Source of the DNA: Theropithecus gelada | Taxonomy: Eukaryota; Chordata; Mammalia; Primates; Cercopithecidae | Assembly: GCF_003255815.1 (NCBI RefSeq) | Contig: NC_037674.1 | Location: 5,991,622 to 6,055,621 of the forward strand | DNA length: 64,000 bases | Reading direction: 5' to 3' | In this document: positions 11,069 to 21,501 of the stretch, piece by piece | How the letters are laid out: each line of letters begins with the position of its first letter | Position numbering within the stretch: position 1 is the first letter of the stretch | Made by a program: the position numbers and the translations under genes | The notes under the pieces: generated by a model | What the model was told of the DNA's origin: nothing | The model's database searches: none | The model's input: the letters and a program-made list of their open reading frames with translations, nothing else

Positions 11069-11096
<28 letters not shown>
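10788..11096 (+). mobile_element. AluYR-like element, young, Old World monkey lineage
   Basis: This is a nearly full consensus AluY starting GGCCGGGCGCGGTGGCTCAAG and ending in an A tail of about 28 nt. Perfect 16-bp target duplications AGAACTCAGAGCTTAA lie at 10772-10787 and 11097-11112. The second monomer reads GAGATCCGGCCACTGCACTC instead of human AluY GAGATCGCGCCACTGCACTC, and the left monomer has GGCTCAAGCCTGTAATCC. I associate these variants with the cercopithecid-specific AluYR subfamilies. The retained CpGs and pure A tail show it is the youngest insertion in the window. Confidence 0.92.
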
Positions 11097-11102
<6 letters not shown>

Positions 11103-11147
11103 CAGAGCTTAAAAGGCAGCTGTGGCTGGTGGTCCAATCAGACCAGG

Positions 11148-11305
11148 ATCCCTCCGTGACTTTTGCCAGCTGTGTGACCTTGAGAAGACCACTTGACCCC
11201 TCTGAGCCTCGTACCCTCTGCAGCCCTAAGTTGGGACTACTCACACCTCCCTCTGAGAGTGCTCAGAGGGCACAGCTCAGCAAGCAAGCACCTGGCCCAG
11301 GACCC
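11148..11305 (+). repeat. MIR element
   Basis: GCCAGCTGTGTGACCTTGAG followed by a GACCCCTCTGAGCCTC-like stretch and ending near GCACCTGGCC fits the MIR core, the ancient tRNA-derived SINE. It is heavily diverged. Confidence 0.7.
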
Positions 11306-12040
11306 GGCCAAGTGGCTGCTGCCTGGGAGGCATCTGGGACAGGGAGTGCCGTGTGAGACAGCCTTCCTCGGTGTCCCCGGTCGGTCCCGGTCTCCATCCA
11401 CAGGGATCATTTCTCAGTGGCATGTGAGAGTGGAGGCCTGGCCTGGGGGCCTGAGTATCTGGCATGGGCACAGTTCCCAGCATCTGACGTCTCACAGCCC
11501 ACTGTGAACTTCACCATGACCCTACACAGACCATGCCAAGCTTGCTTCCCAGGTGAAGGCAAGGCTTAGGGAAAGACTTCTTCCCACAGCTGCGTGGCAG
11601 GTTGCCCAGAGCGGAGACACCAGACCTTTCTCCAACACTGTGTTGTGTGGTCACCGCCCTGAGCAACGGCTGTGCAGGCAGCAGCAGGTGAGCTGGGGTG
11701 CAGGCCTTCAAGAACTGATCGGCTTTTAAGAACTGTAGTGAAGTGACAATTATTTTGATTATTACTCCTACTTTTTAAAGCTGAATAATTGATGGGGAAT
11801 ACTATGAAGGACAACAAAACACAGGTGGAAGAGATACTCAGTCCAGTTTAATTCAACTATGTTTTGTGGCCCTTGCTAGGGCCGTGGAGAGTGGGATGCA
11901 GGTTCCTTCCACTATGCAGGAGTTCATCAAGCCCTGCAGCCTAAGCCGCCACTTTGCTCTCCCCAGCCCAGGGGAGTGCAGGAAGGACATGAAGGCTGGG
12001 ACGGATGGGGGGCTCATCCTGGACTAGCTGGGGGTTGGGG
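11306..12040. other. Intergenic sequence, no gene recognised
   Basis: No gene or clear repeat. Frames present are short and without domain signatures. Confidence 0.4.
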
Positions 12041-12695
12041 GCAGCCTAATGTGCAGCCACATCTCAGCCTCACAGGGTAATCACAGAGGCCGTTATAAGA
12101 GGGAGGTCAGGAGATCAGAGAGGAGATGCTGCTTTGCTGGATTTGAAGATAGGGGAGGAGGGCACAAGCCAAGGAATGTAGGTGGCCTTTACAAGCTGGA
12201 AAGGAAAACAGACTCCAGAAGGAAGCAGCCCTGATGACACCTGGATTTTAGCCCTGTAAGACTTGTTTTGCACTTCTGACCTCCAGAGCTATAAGAGAAT
12301 AAAAAGAATAAACTTGTGTTGCTTTAAGCCACTGCTTATGGTAATTTGTTACAGCAGCAACAGGCAATTCTTTTTTTTTTTTTTTTTTTGAGACAGTCTT
12401 GCACTGTTGCCCAGGCTGGGAGGGCAATGGCACGATCTCACCTCACTGCAACCTCCGGCTCCTGGGTTCAAGCCATTCTCCTGCCTCAGCCTCCCGAGTA
12501 GCTGGGATTACAGGCGCCCACCCCCACGCCCGGCTAATTTTTGTATTTTTACTGGAGATGGGGTTTCATGATGTTAGCCAGGCTGGTTTCGAACTCCTGA
12601 TCTCATGATCTGCCTGCCTTGGCCTCCCAAAGTGCTGGGATTACAGGCATAAGCCACTGCGCCCGGCCAGCAACTGGCAATTAATACAGACCTTG
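12041..12695 (+). repeat. ERVL-MaLR LTR (MLT1 type) split by an Alu
   Basis: ATAAGAGGGAGGTCAGGAGA, GACCTCCAGAGCTATAAGAG and GCTTTAAGCCACTGCTTATG lead to TGTTACAGCAGCAACAGGCA, the order seen in the 3' half of an MLT1-type LTR. The terminal part resumes after the Alu as GGCAATTAATACAGACC. The LTR is non-coding and old; the Alu is a later insertion. Confidence 0.72.
12370..12668 (-). mobile_element. Alu inserted in MaLR LTR
   Basis: A poly-T tract of about 19 nt followed by GAGACAGTCTTGCACTGTTG, ending TAAGCCACTGCGCCCGGCC. Near-identical target duplications AGCAACAGGCAATT (12356-12369) and AGCAACTGGCAATT (12669-12682) flank it. Confidence 0.96.
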
Positions 12696-13250
12696 TGTTT
12701 CCAACACTGTCTTCTGTTCAAACCTGCCTGTCCTATGTACCATCGGAATGCTGGTCTCTGACGCGTAACAGTGCAGGAAAGTTGGTGCAGAGATAGCAGC
12801 CCTACCAGGAGTAGCCGCGTGTCTTTACTGCTTTCCACACAGAAGACCTTTCAGGAATGGTGCTAATGGCAGGAATTTTATCATGGCCTAGATGAGGTTT
12901 GATTGGGGGTGACTGAGCCACCCATGTCCCCAGAATAAGCTACACATTGCCTTATCTGTTATTCAAGGCCTTCTGCAGCCAAACCCAATCCAGAAAAGGC
13001 TAGTCCACACCCCAACACGACCGACAAGGCTAGGAGCAAGTGTCAGAGGGTCTTGATGATTACACCCCAGTGAGTTCCCTTGGAAAATACTGTGGCCCTT
13101 CCTCTGAACGCTAACCAGGCCCCCTTCCAGAACACCAGTCCCTTCAACACCAGTCCCTTCATGGAATTCCTGGCAAGCAGTGTTTCAGCTCCTGCTTGAA
13201 TGCCTCCAGTGACAGGGTGCTCACTGCCTACAGGCCAGCACCAAGGGATG
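12696..13250. other. Intergenic spacer
   Basis: No gene recognised. A short direct duplication, CACCAGTCCCTTCA repeated at about 13133-13161, is the only local structure noted. Confidence 0.4.
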
Positions 13251-13265
13251 GGAAGTCCTTCTTTA

Positions 13266-13563
13266 TTTATTTGTTTACTTGTTTTTGAGACAGAGTTTCG
13301 CTCTTGTTGCGCAGGCTGAAGTGCAGTAGCGTGATCTCGGCTCACTGCAACCTCCACCTCCTGGGTTCAAACGATTCTCCTGCCTCAGTCTCCCGAGCAG
13401 CTGGGACTATAGGAACATGCCACATTTTTGAATTTTTAGTAGAGACAGGGTTTCTCCATGTTGGTCAGGCTGGTCTTGAACTCGAACTCCTGACCTCAGG
13501 TGATCCGCCTGCCTTGGCCTCCCAAAGTGCTGGGATTACAGGCGTGAACCACCGCGCCAGGCC
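13266..13563 (-). mobile_element. Alu element with perfect target duplication
   Basis: TTTTTGAGACAGAGTTTCGC at the left and TTACAGGCGTGAACCACCGC at the right mark a minus-orientation Alu. The 15-bp duplication GGAAGTCCTTCTTTA occurs at 13251-13265 and 13564-13578. There is a small internal deletion in the CACCACGCCTGGC region, where GAACATGCCACATTTTTG is found instead. Confidence 0.96.
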
Positions 13564-13578
13564 GGAAGTCCTTCTTTA

Positions 13579-14568
13579 CAGGGGCAGATGTCACTGTGAG
13601 CCTTCGCCAGGCTCTGCCCTCTTGGGGAGTGCACCCCCGCCCTCCACCAGATGCTTCTCCTCACCTGGTCACTATGCAGCCAGACACAGCACTTCACCTA
13701 ACTGCCACAAACTGACTTCTAATCCAAGTCTTGAGAAATATGGAAAAAGGGTCAGAGCCAGGAGTGTCCTGAGGCTGACCCCTCAGGCCTGCCTCCAGGA
13801 TGCTGTCATCTCTGACACGATCTGTCAGCCACAGACCCTCTCTGCCACCCAAAACTGCTTTGTGACCTGGTCCAAAAAGGAAGTGTGAGAAGAAAATGTG
13901 CTATGCGCATACCACAGACACTCATACATTTGTTCTTCGAACGCCAGGAAAATCTATTGCTTGCTTTTTTTCTCCCTCTTACATTACTGGGGGCCTCTGA
14001 AGGCCTTAGGAGACCCCTCACTCCTGGGACGGGGGCTCCATGAATGGTGGGGACCCCAGTCTTCTGGAAAGAAACCCCATGAGGGGTTTCAAATCTTGGC
14101 AGTGACATCATAACTGACAGGCTTTTTTTTTTTTTTTCTGTCAATATTTTTTAAGCATCTGGGATCCTCTCGACACAAACCTATTTCTGGAAGCGGATCC
14201 ACCCTGCAGTTGCTGCTATCTGGAGAAGTTCCTGAGCAATAAATGGCTCTGAGAAGGCGGAACAGTGGCTGTCCCGGGAAAATACTCCAACCAAGAACGG
14301 GCTCCAAATGTCTCCGTACCAAAAAGACTTTTGTTTGAAAAATGTGTGCTTGTTTTTATGACTGTTCAGCGTGTGCCTGGGTGCATTCATTTCACGCCTC
14401 CCTGCCCCCACTCTGATACAGAAAACAAACGTTCATCAGGCGATGCCAGCTGGTGTCGGGGGAGCTTCGGGAAAACCCACGTCTGATCAGCTGCAATGCC
14501 TGCATTTGTTAGTAACACTTCACATTTTGTGGTGGTTTTCATTTACCCCATGAGCCGGTCATCACAGG
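13579..14568. other. Intergenic sequence, no gene recognised
   Basis: About 1 kb holds a homopolymer T run at 14124-14138 but no gene or repeat that I can name. Confidence 0.4.
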
Positions 14569-14885
14569 CCGGGTATGGTGGCTCAATCCTGTAATCCCAG
14601 CACTTTGGGAGGCCGAGCAGGTGGATCACCTGAGGTCCAGAGTTCGAGACCAGCCTGGCCGATATGGCGAAGCCTCGTTTCTACTGAAAATACAAGTATT
14701 ATCTGGGCATGGTGGCAGACATCTGTAATCCCAGCTACTCAGGAAGCTGAGGCAGGAGAATTGCTTGAACCTGGGAGGCAGAGGTTGCAGTGAGCTGAGA
14801 CTGCACCACCGCACTCCAGCCTCGGCGACAGTGAAGAGTGGGGCTACACAGCGAGACTCCGTCTCAAAAAAAACAAAACAAAACA
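14569..14885 (+). mobile_element. Alu element
   Basis: GGCCGGGTATGGTGGCTCAA at the start, GCACTTTGGGAGGCCGAGCA inside and a CAAAACAAAACA-type tail identify a plus-orientation Alu. An extra segment near 14830 (GTGAAGAGTGGGGCTACACA) interrupts the last part of the right monomer. Confidence 0.94.
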
Positions 14886-15689
14886 GGTAATCATGTACAA
14901 ACAGCGTACGGCCCAGACGCAGCGCTGGTCTACCCCTGGGTGACCCTGAGATGTGGCTGCACCAGCACCTCCCTTCCACATGCTGTAGCTAGAACAGGGT
15001 TCAGGCCAGACCTCCACCCCAGCAGCCACCTCCTCCACTCGCTGCAGGCTTCCAATTGCCTCTGATGAGGACATCATCTGCCCTGGGGGCAGCCAGGGGC
15101 AGTTAGTGTTCCTTGGGGACTTCAACAGGCTCTGCTATCAACACCTGCCTTCCTACTCCCCAGACTCCTAGGGCCTGGGGACCTGTCCTCGCTGCAGCAC
15201 ACTTTGGGGTCTGTGCCCATAGTAGGTTGTAAGAACTTTGGTAGCTAGAAACAGGTGTGTTTTCTAGACTCCAGGCTGAGGGGTAAGGCGAGCAGGGCAC
15301 ATGGGATTGAAAGAAGTGGTGGCTGCTGCCCAGCCAGGAGAAGGAAGTCCAGGTGTTTTGGGGGGACTCTGAGGGAAAGGCGCTGTGCCCTTTGAGGGAA
15401 CCTGCCATCGCCACATCCCTTTCTCCTCCATACTCTTTCGGATGGACGGAGGGGTGGGAATGTGATGAGCTGAAATAGCCTCCCATGGGCAGGAGGGGAG
15501 CCAGAAGAGCACCCACTCTCTGCAAGAGCTCTTCTGCAAAGCCTTCCTTCCAAAACACGACCCGCCAAGTTCCAGGCAAGCTTCAGTCCGTCCCTCAGTC
15601 AATTGCGACTGCTTGATTTTGTCCATTTCAGTTCCCTTCCCATCCCAGAGCCTCTGCAAGACATGCTCTTCAAACAGACTAGCTCCAGC
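14886..15689. other. Intergenic sequence just 3' of KLF13
   Basis: This is the immediate downstream flank of KLF13 on the minus strand. No gene, SINE or LINE is recognised. Open frames on the minus strand up to about 158 codons have no domain features. Confidence 0.4.
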
Positions 15690-15712
15690 AAATAAAATAA
15701 TGAATCATAAAT

Positions 15713-15718
15713 TTTATT
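15713..15718 (-). terminator. KLF13: Distal KLF13 poly(A) signal AATAAA
   Basis: TTTATT on the plus strand gives AATAAA on the minus strand. It is followed by U-rich and GU-containing sequence (ATTTGCTGGAGC, TGTTTGAAG, GCATGTCTTG). Cleavage is predicted about 15-25 nt downstream, near 15690-15700. The region just upstream in the mRNA (15720-15850) is AU-rich, typical of a strong 3' end. Confidence 0.75.
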
Positions 15719-16515
15719 TCAAAATGTAAACGTCACTAAACATGCATACACGTTAAAACAATAAAATTTACAATTTCGTTAATTTTTCTTTTTGCATAGG
15801 ACATCATTACAATATAGAATCTATGCCATACAAAATACATACAAAGTTTTATCCGAGCAAGCCAAGGCCAGACTGGGAACTGTACAACTGTAATACTTCA
15901 CTGTAGTGATCCAGGAAGATGAAACATGGCCTTCAGAATTATGGTGGGTGCTGGTTAAAAAAAAGTTCCTACAGAAAAGAAAAACATGAGCTCCATGGAA
16001 ATGGTCTTGGACCCTTGGATTCTGCCTTGGGCTTTTGGCAAACGATTCCAGAGAAGCTCCACCAATGGCTTTGGATGGGAAAGGGTTGCCTGTGCGGGCC
16101 TGAGGCAGCTGAGGCCCGGAAGCATGCACCCAACACATGCACACAAGCAATTCCCAGTCACCAAGGAACCACCGCAAGCCCCAAACCCGACAATGACAAT
16201 GCATAGTTGCTCAGTAGTGCCTCCTTCCTGCTGAGGCCGACCAGCCCCAGAGGCCCCAGCACTCGGTACCAGGGGTGGAGCCCGCACAGACACTGGGGCT
16301 GATGGGCCCGCGGGGTGTCTAGAGCCACATGGGAGGTGGCCCTTGCTCCTCTCGGGGCAGCCAGATACAGGGCGGCTCCTGTGCCGAGTGTGTGGCCTCG
16401 CAGGCATTCGGCTCACACACCTGGTTTCCAAATAAGCAGGCGCTGTGGCCTGTCCACAGGCCCTCCAGAAGAGGCCGGAGAAAGCAGGACCCTGAGGCCT
16501 TAAGCAAGCTGTTCG

Positions 16516-16560
16516 CCCCCCACCCCACCCCCGGACTTCCTGCCTCCACCCCCCACCCCC
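16516..16560 (-). other. KLF13: G-rich / quadruplex-prone tract in KLF13 3' UTR
   Basis: Plus-strand C tracts at 16516-16521, 16523-16526, 16528-16532, 16549-16554 and 16556-16560 become five G tracts of at least four in the mRNA sense. One 16-nt gap holds a GGAGGCAGGAAGTCC-like sequence. A long-loop quadruplex or alternative folds are possible. Confidence 0.55.
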
Positions 16561-18653
16561 TCTCGGGAATGTGTGACTTGTAGGGTAGGGGAAGCTACTT
16601 CTCTCCCATCCAGTTCGTTTTTAAATAAAAGTAGTAAAGTTTTAAAGCTGTATGAGAAAGAGAGAGGCAGGGCAGGGCCAGGTAGCCGCACTGCAAGTCC
16701 GAAATCCGTAGAAACCAAGCGCGGCCCCTCTTCCCTCATGGACACCGGGCTCCCGTCTCCGGCTGAATTCAACTCTTCTGATGCTGAGGGACACGACGGC
16801 AGGCAGGCGGCGGCACCTCGCCCTAAAGGGTACTCAGGTGTGTGTCAGTAGTAAGCTGGACTGTGCATCCAAGTTCTGGTACAAAGGTCTCTGGAATGTG
16901 TCTCAGACAAGTCTTCAGAGCCTCAGAATCAGGAAAATTAGTAATAGGACCTGGTTCTCCCTGGGGTAATCCTGATTTCAAAAACCATCAGCCCACGCCT
17001 CAGATTTTAGCTTTGGAAAATATGGTGACCAGAATTGTATATGGAAACAGTCAGCAAAAGATGTGGATAACCTACAAAGCGTTTCTTACCGGTTGTGATG
17101 TGACCAACACATCACACCCTTTAAACCTTCTAGCACTGTGTCTTTGACTAAATGACCTTTTTTAAATGGGGGAAAGAAAATCAGTGACACCTGTCAGAGG
17201 TCAAAATAGTCAGGTAGCCCTGTAAACACAGCCACAACCAGAAGTGGAGAAACAAGGCCACACTATTGCTCAGATCACATCTTCCTGTTGGGTGGCACCC
17301 CTGCCCAGCTGAGATCCTGAATGGGTCCCTAGGGAGTACCAGGGCCCTGTGCAGTCCATCTTAGCATTTGCTTCTGGCAAGAAAGAGGATGGTCTTCTGG
17401 ACACACCAGGTCAGGAGACAGAAGACTTGAGGTCAAGTCTTGAGGCAGAGTGGCCAGCCCTCTCTGCCCATCCCCACCTCTGAATCACCCCTCACTGGTC
17501 TGAGCTGTGTTCAGGGTGCAGCAAGGCCTGGGATCGCCATTGCCTCAGATCTTTGTACCTGGAGGCTGCACCATGGCGAATCCTGCACCTGCCTTGGTGT
17601 GGGGCCTGGGAATAAAGTCAGGATTAGGAGTGAGGCCATCTTGCACTCGAGTGTCGTGGGTAGGGGCGCAGCAGGATGCAGGTAGGACACCTCCAGGACC
17701 ATGTTCCCATCCAGGACATCTCTGCTCGTTCCTACGCAGCACCCTGCAGGACAGGATCCCAGGGCTCTTTGAGGAAAGGGCTGTGTCCATCTGTTTTCCT
17801 GTATGGCTGTAGGATCCAGTAGGCATTTGGGGAGCTGACAACCATTCCCCTAATATGGCTGATGTAAAGAGGGGCTTCCTTGTCTGGGACATGAGCAACA
17901 CCAGCCCCTTGATGGCTGAGCCCCAAATCAATTTTAGGCCTTTTATAGGGGAACTCTCCCTTCACTCAGGCAAACTTCATTCTGAGATCTCTGCCCCTAT
18001 GGACCACTAGAACTGAAGTCCCAGAATAAGGGTTTGAGTTTTCACTATTATTTATATGAGTCCTATGGGTTCCTCAACCCCACCAAAACTGGCAAGCATG
18101 GCCATAAACCACAAAAATGGAAGACCCTGAAATAGATGCAGTCTGGGAAAACATTCTGCGTGTTTGAAGAAAATGAAGGCTGTTTCAGGAGGGTCCGCCT
18201 TGTGTGCCCACTTCAGTGGAGGCAGCGTTCCAAGGCCCACCACCCTCTTCCACAGGAATCCCTCACTTCATGATGAGATGGACATCTGCCCTTGAGGACC
18301 CCTGTGAACTGTGCCTGAGATTCATGGGTTTCTCCCCGCCCTTCAAGTGAGATGAGTTTAAAACCCCAGATGATCCAGGAGGGTCTGGCCAGGAGTACCC
18401 AGCAGGATTTCTCTCCTGGTGCCCTACCCGCCCCCATTTCCCAGTCCAGGCCGGGGCCTAAGGACCACACCCTGCCATTAAATGAGAACCACTTTGGGAA
18501 AGAAGACACACTCTTAAGCCAAAAATAGCCAATGCCTGCATATTTCTGTTTTAAGGCAATGTTACCCTTCCATCTATCAGACGGAACAGCCCTGGGTCAT
18601 TTAAAGGAAAAATTAAATTAAGTGCTCTCTTTGGAAACAGCCAACACCCGCTT

Positions 18654-18673
18654 CCCTCCCCCACCCCCCGCCC
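18654..18673 (-). other. KLF13: Strong G-quadruplex motif in KLF13 3' UTR
   Basis: On the mRNA-sense strand the sequence is GGGCGGGGGGTGGGGGAGGG: four G tracts of 3, 6, 5 and 3 separated by single-base loops. This is among the most stable quadruplex patterns. It lies just downstream of the internal AATAAA. Folding in RNA is predicted from the pattern only. Confidence 0.7.
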
Positions 18674-18699
18674 TGCTCTAAAACAAACCAGCTCTTCTT

Positions 18700-18705
18700 T
18701 TTATT
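18700..18705 (-). terminator. KLF13: Internal (proximal) KLF13 poly(A) signal candidate
   Basis: A canonical AATAAA on the minus strand lies about 2.5 kb into the 3' UTR. It is followed by GGTTTGTTTTAG (GU-rich), then a G-rich block starting 27 nt after the hexamer. That hexamer, GU element and G-rich auxiliary element order is typical of functional sites. Use would give a shorter UTR isoform. No transcript evidence is available here. Confidence 0.5.
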
Positions 18706-19628
18706 CCAAGATGACTAGGTTTAGAGTCCTATCTTTTCCTTCCTATGTGCAGACAGATGTGGAGCTAGAAAATCTCCTTCCATGACACCCTGGGCAGATC
18801 ACAAGGACGCCTGACCGCTCCCTGGAGAGCGCTTTGCCAGCCTCCCAGGGATGGGCCGTTCCCTCTCCCTGCCTTGGGGAACGGTGGACAGTGAGTGCAC
18901 CAAAGGACTTTGGAATAAAATTCCTGAACCTGGAATGTGAATTCCTGAGACATAAAATGTAGTCAGAGTGTGGCTTTCTCTGCCTCACACGAAAACAACT
19001 TTGGGAGGGACCTCACTTTGGAACTGGGCATGAAGATCTTTGCACCACAAGCACCCAGGGCTCTCTTCTGTCAAGGTCCCTACCGAATATTCCACTCTCT
19101 CTCCCAGACCCGACGCAAGCAGGGCTGTCAGGCAACCAGCATGGCAGCCAGAGTGGCCAGTTCCGCATCCAACCAGTGTGGGGGTGACCCTCTCCCTGCC
19201 AGTTCTCACCGCAGCAGAAACAATGCTACTGCCCAATTTAGGGCCCATCGTTCTACCTAGAAAACACTACCACGCTGTCGGCCACTCCCCGCTGGCACAC
19301 AGTGGTGAGCAGCGGGCACCCGGCGGCATCCTGTGCCTGAGCAGCTGCTGTGGACAGAGGGTACCTGTCCACTCTGGAGCCAGCCACAACAGTGGCCAGC
19401 AGCGGTGGGCAGTGGCTAGGCCTGGGTCCCGGGTTTGTGCTGCACCCCATACCATGGTAGGACTGAGTAGAAGCAGGATGGCCACGACCAAGGCACGCTG
19501 GGCCCAGGAAGCCCATCTGCGGCCCTCTGAGGTCCCAGAGCCGCTCCTTTGCATCAAAATAGGTACTCATCAAAACAGGTATCTCTGGCAAGACACCCTG
19601 AGTCCACCCCAATCCCCCCACCCCCCAA

Positions 19629-19678
19629 CACACACGCGTGTGTGCTCACACACGCACACACACACGCACGCACACACT
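19629..19678 (-). repeat. KLF13: GU/CA dinucleotide repeat in KLF13 3' UTR
   Basis: About 50 bp of CA-type repeat with interspersed CG steps reads as a GU-rich tract in the KLF13 mRNA. The left end contains a 16-bp perfect palindrome (CACACACGCGTGTGTG, 19629-19644). Most of the run alternates purine and pyrimidine. UG-rich RNA can bind CELF proteins or TDP-43; that role is inferred. Confidence 0.8.
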
Positions 19679-21211
19679 CTGTCCTGGGCCCTTGTATTTA
19701 CAGGCCCCAACTCTCAGGAGGAAGGGAAGGTGGTACCTGGGCCACAAGCCTGGGGTCGACACTCCAGCCATCTGCAGAGGAGTTTGCTGGACCACAGCTT
19801 GACTGACCCGGCCCAGGGCTCCAATCCCAACCCAGGACCCAGCTCTCTGCTCCTCCTCTCCTGCCAGGAGAAGGCTGGTGATGGGGCACTGGAGCAGCCC
19901 CACCAGCTGGGTATGGCCTGGAGCCTCCAGGCAGGACAAGGAGAAGCAGGAGGAAAAGCGAGGAGGAGTCTGGGGACACGGAGAGGCTGGAGGTTTGCTA
20001 AGTCTGAGTTGGGGACATGGTGGGTCTGAGAAAAGTGTGGCCCACAACTTTCCATCTGGCATTCCCTGGGGAGGAAATAGAATGCGCGCTCTCCGACAGC
20101 ATTTCCTGTAACATCCGCGCCACTCCTGAAAAGGTCCAAGTCACAATGTTCCGGTCTCTTGCTACAGAAGTCTCTGTGAAGCACGATGCGCTGCCACAGG
20201 CACAGCCGCTCACACAGGCCATCTGACGAGGAGGCCCCATGACCTGCCCATTGTTTCCAACACACGTGCCCATGCGGGAGGACTCCGGAACCGGATGTGC
20301 CACCAGGAATTTCTAACATCTTTTTACAAGACCAGAATTCCCCATCAGAGGCCCAGGTATAATAGTGACAGGGTCCTGCGTGCCTTCTGCAGGGACACGG
20401 AGAAGCGGAGTCCTGGCAGGTGTGACCCCGGCCCCTGACTCGGAGGTCGGACGGTGCAGTGCTACGCTCAGCCAGGGCTGGCACCTCTGCTTCCAGTGCT
20501 CCCTAGCACCGAAGGAGAGGGTTCCCGGAGGCGGGGTGTGAGGCAGGCAGGGTGCAGAGGGCTGAAGGCCCCCTCCACTGTCCCCAAGGTGGAGTGCTCT
20601 TCCAGCCGGGGACAGCTTTAAGGCATCCCTCTGCAGGGGCCTGTCTCAGAATCAGCTGCGTTGCAAGCCCGGCCAGGCTTGTTGGGCAGACGCCAGAGGC
20701 TGGGTGGGGGGCCGGGCAAGAAAAGGTCAGGCCTGCTGCTTAGGAATCTGCCATGGAGGCACAAACGTCAGTGACCACATCTGCTCCCAACAGACCCACA
20801 GGCTGGCCAGCCAGCCAGACGCTGAGCTCCACCAGACTGGCTGGCCTGCTCTGTCCCCAGCGTGTTCCCGAACCTAACAGAAAACTCCAGAGTGCAAATC
20901 TATGTACAGAGTAAGGCGGCAGGAAGGGGTGTCCTCACTGACCTCGTGGAACGTGTCCATCCCTGAGAAAGGGGGTTCAACACCGCTGAATCTCAACTTT
21001 GTGGGTATATCTGTTGTGCAATTGGTAGGTGGTGTTTTTTGAAATTTTTGTGTTTTTTTTTTTTTTTAACAAATTTACTTTGACACCTGAGGTGAAAAAA
21101 ATTGTTTTTTCGTGGACTTCACACCAAGTTCTCTCTCTTCTCTCTTATTACAAAAGGAAAGGCCAGGGACTCACGAGGGGGTGGGAGCGGCTGCTCATGG
21201 CTGTGGCGGGC

Positions 21212-21501
21212 TCAGGGCGAGCTGGCCGGGCTGATGGTGGGGCTGCTGGCGTCGGAGCGGCTGTAGTCGCTGAGGGAGCCGGTCCGCGAGCCCCCGCCGC
21301 GCCGCTGCAGCATTCCCGGGTGGAAGTTGGCGTGGCGGCGCGCGTGCTTGGTCAGGTGGTCGCTGCGCATGAAGCGCTTCTCGCAGATGGGGCAGCTGAA
21401 CTTCTTCTCGCCCGTGTGCGTGCGGTAGTGCCGCGCCAGCTCGTCGGAGCGCGCGAACTTCTTGTTGCAGTCCTGCCAGCTGCAGGCGAAGGGCCTCTCA
21501 C
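21212..21501 (-). CDS. KLF13: KLF13 C-terminal coding exon (zinc fingers 2-3 and Ser-rich tail), partial gene
   Basis: KLF13 (BTEB3, RFLAT-1) is a nuclear C2H2 transcription factor binding GC and CACCC boxes; it regulates genes such as CCL5 in T cells and represses others through Sin3A. The exon encodes 95 full codons plus two bases of a split Gly codon (phase 1), then a TGA stop at 21214-21212. Counting from ERPFAC, finger 2 is C6-x4-C11-x12-H24-x3-H28 with recognition helix RSDELAR. Finger 3 is C36-x2-C39-x12-H52-x3-H56 with helix RSDHLTK. The TGEKK linker is intact. The tail ANFHPGMLQRRGGGSRTGSLSD, followed by Ser/Pro-rich sequence ending PASSP, distinguishes KLF13 from KLF9, KLF14 and KLF16. 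The reading is intact. Finger 1 and the N-terminal regulatory domain are encoded by exon 1, outside the window to the right. The upstream in-frame GTG at 21511 belongs to the intron and is not a start. Confidence 0.97.

Larger units (their letters stand above)
15690..21501 (-). other. KLF13: KLF13 terminal exon (exon 2): last coding part plus long 3' UTR
   Basis: The exon begins at the AG acceptor preceding 21501, carries the last 290 nt of coding sequence, and continues as a 3' UTR of about 5.5 kb to a predicted cleavage zone near 15690-15700. Support for the long UTR is the complete lack of recognisable Alu, L1, LTR or MIR sequence over the interval, in a window where such elements occur about every 2 kb. 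It also ends at a canonical AATAAA followed by U/GU-rich sequence. The known mammalian gene has two main exons and a long 3' UTR. The exact cleavage site is inferred. Confidence 0.85.

Noticed and set aside
13304..13888. 194-codon frame over the 13.3 kb Alu, and similar frames over other Alus
   Set aside because: Standard Alu-derived translations (for example LGSNDSPASVSRAAG) with no independent evidence of exonisation.
19040..20029. 329-codon plus-strand open frame opposite the KLF13 3' UTR
   Set aside because: It runs through the CA repeat (His/Thr runs), has no domain, and competes with a 256-codon frame on the other strand. Best explained as chance in stop-poor GC-rich UTR sequence.
19714..20484. 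256-codon minus-strand frame inside the KLF13 3' UTR
   Set aside because: Downstream of the genuine KLF13 stop and not in frame continuity with it. No start context or domain.
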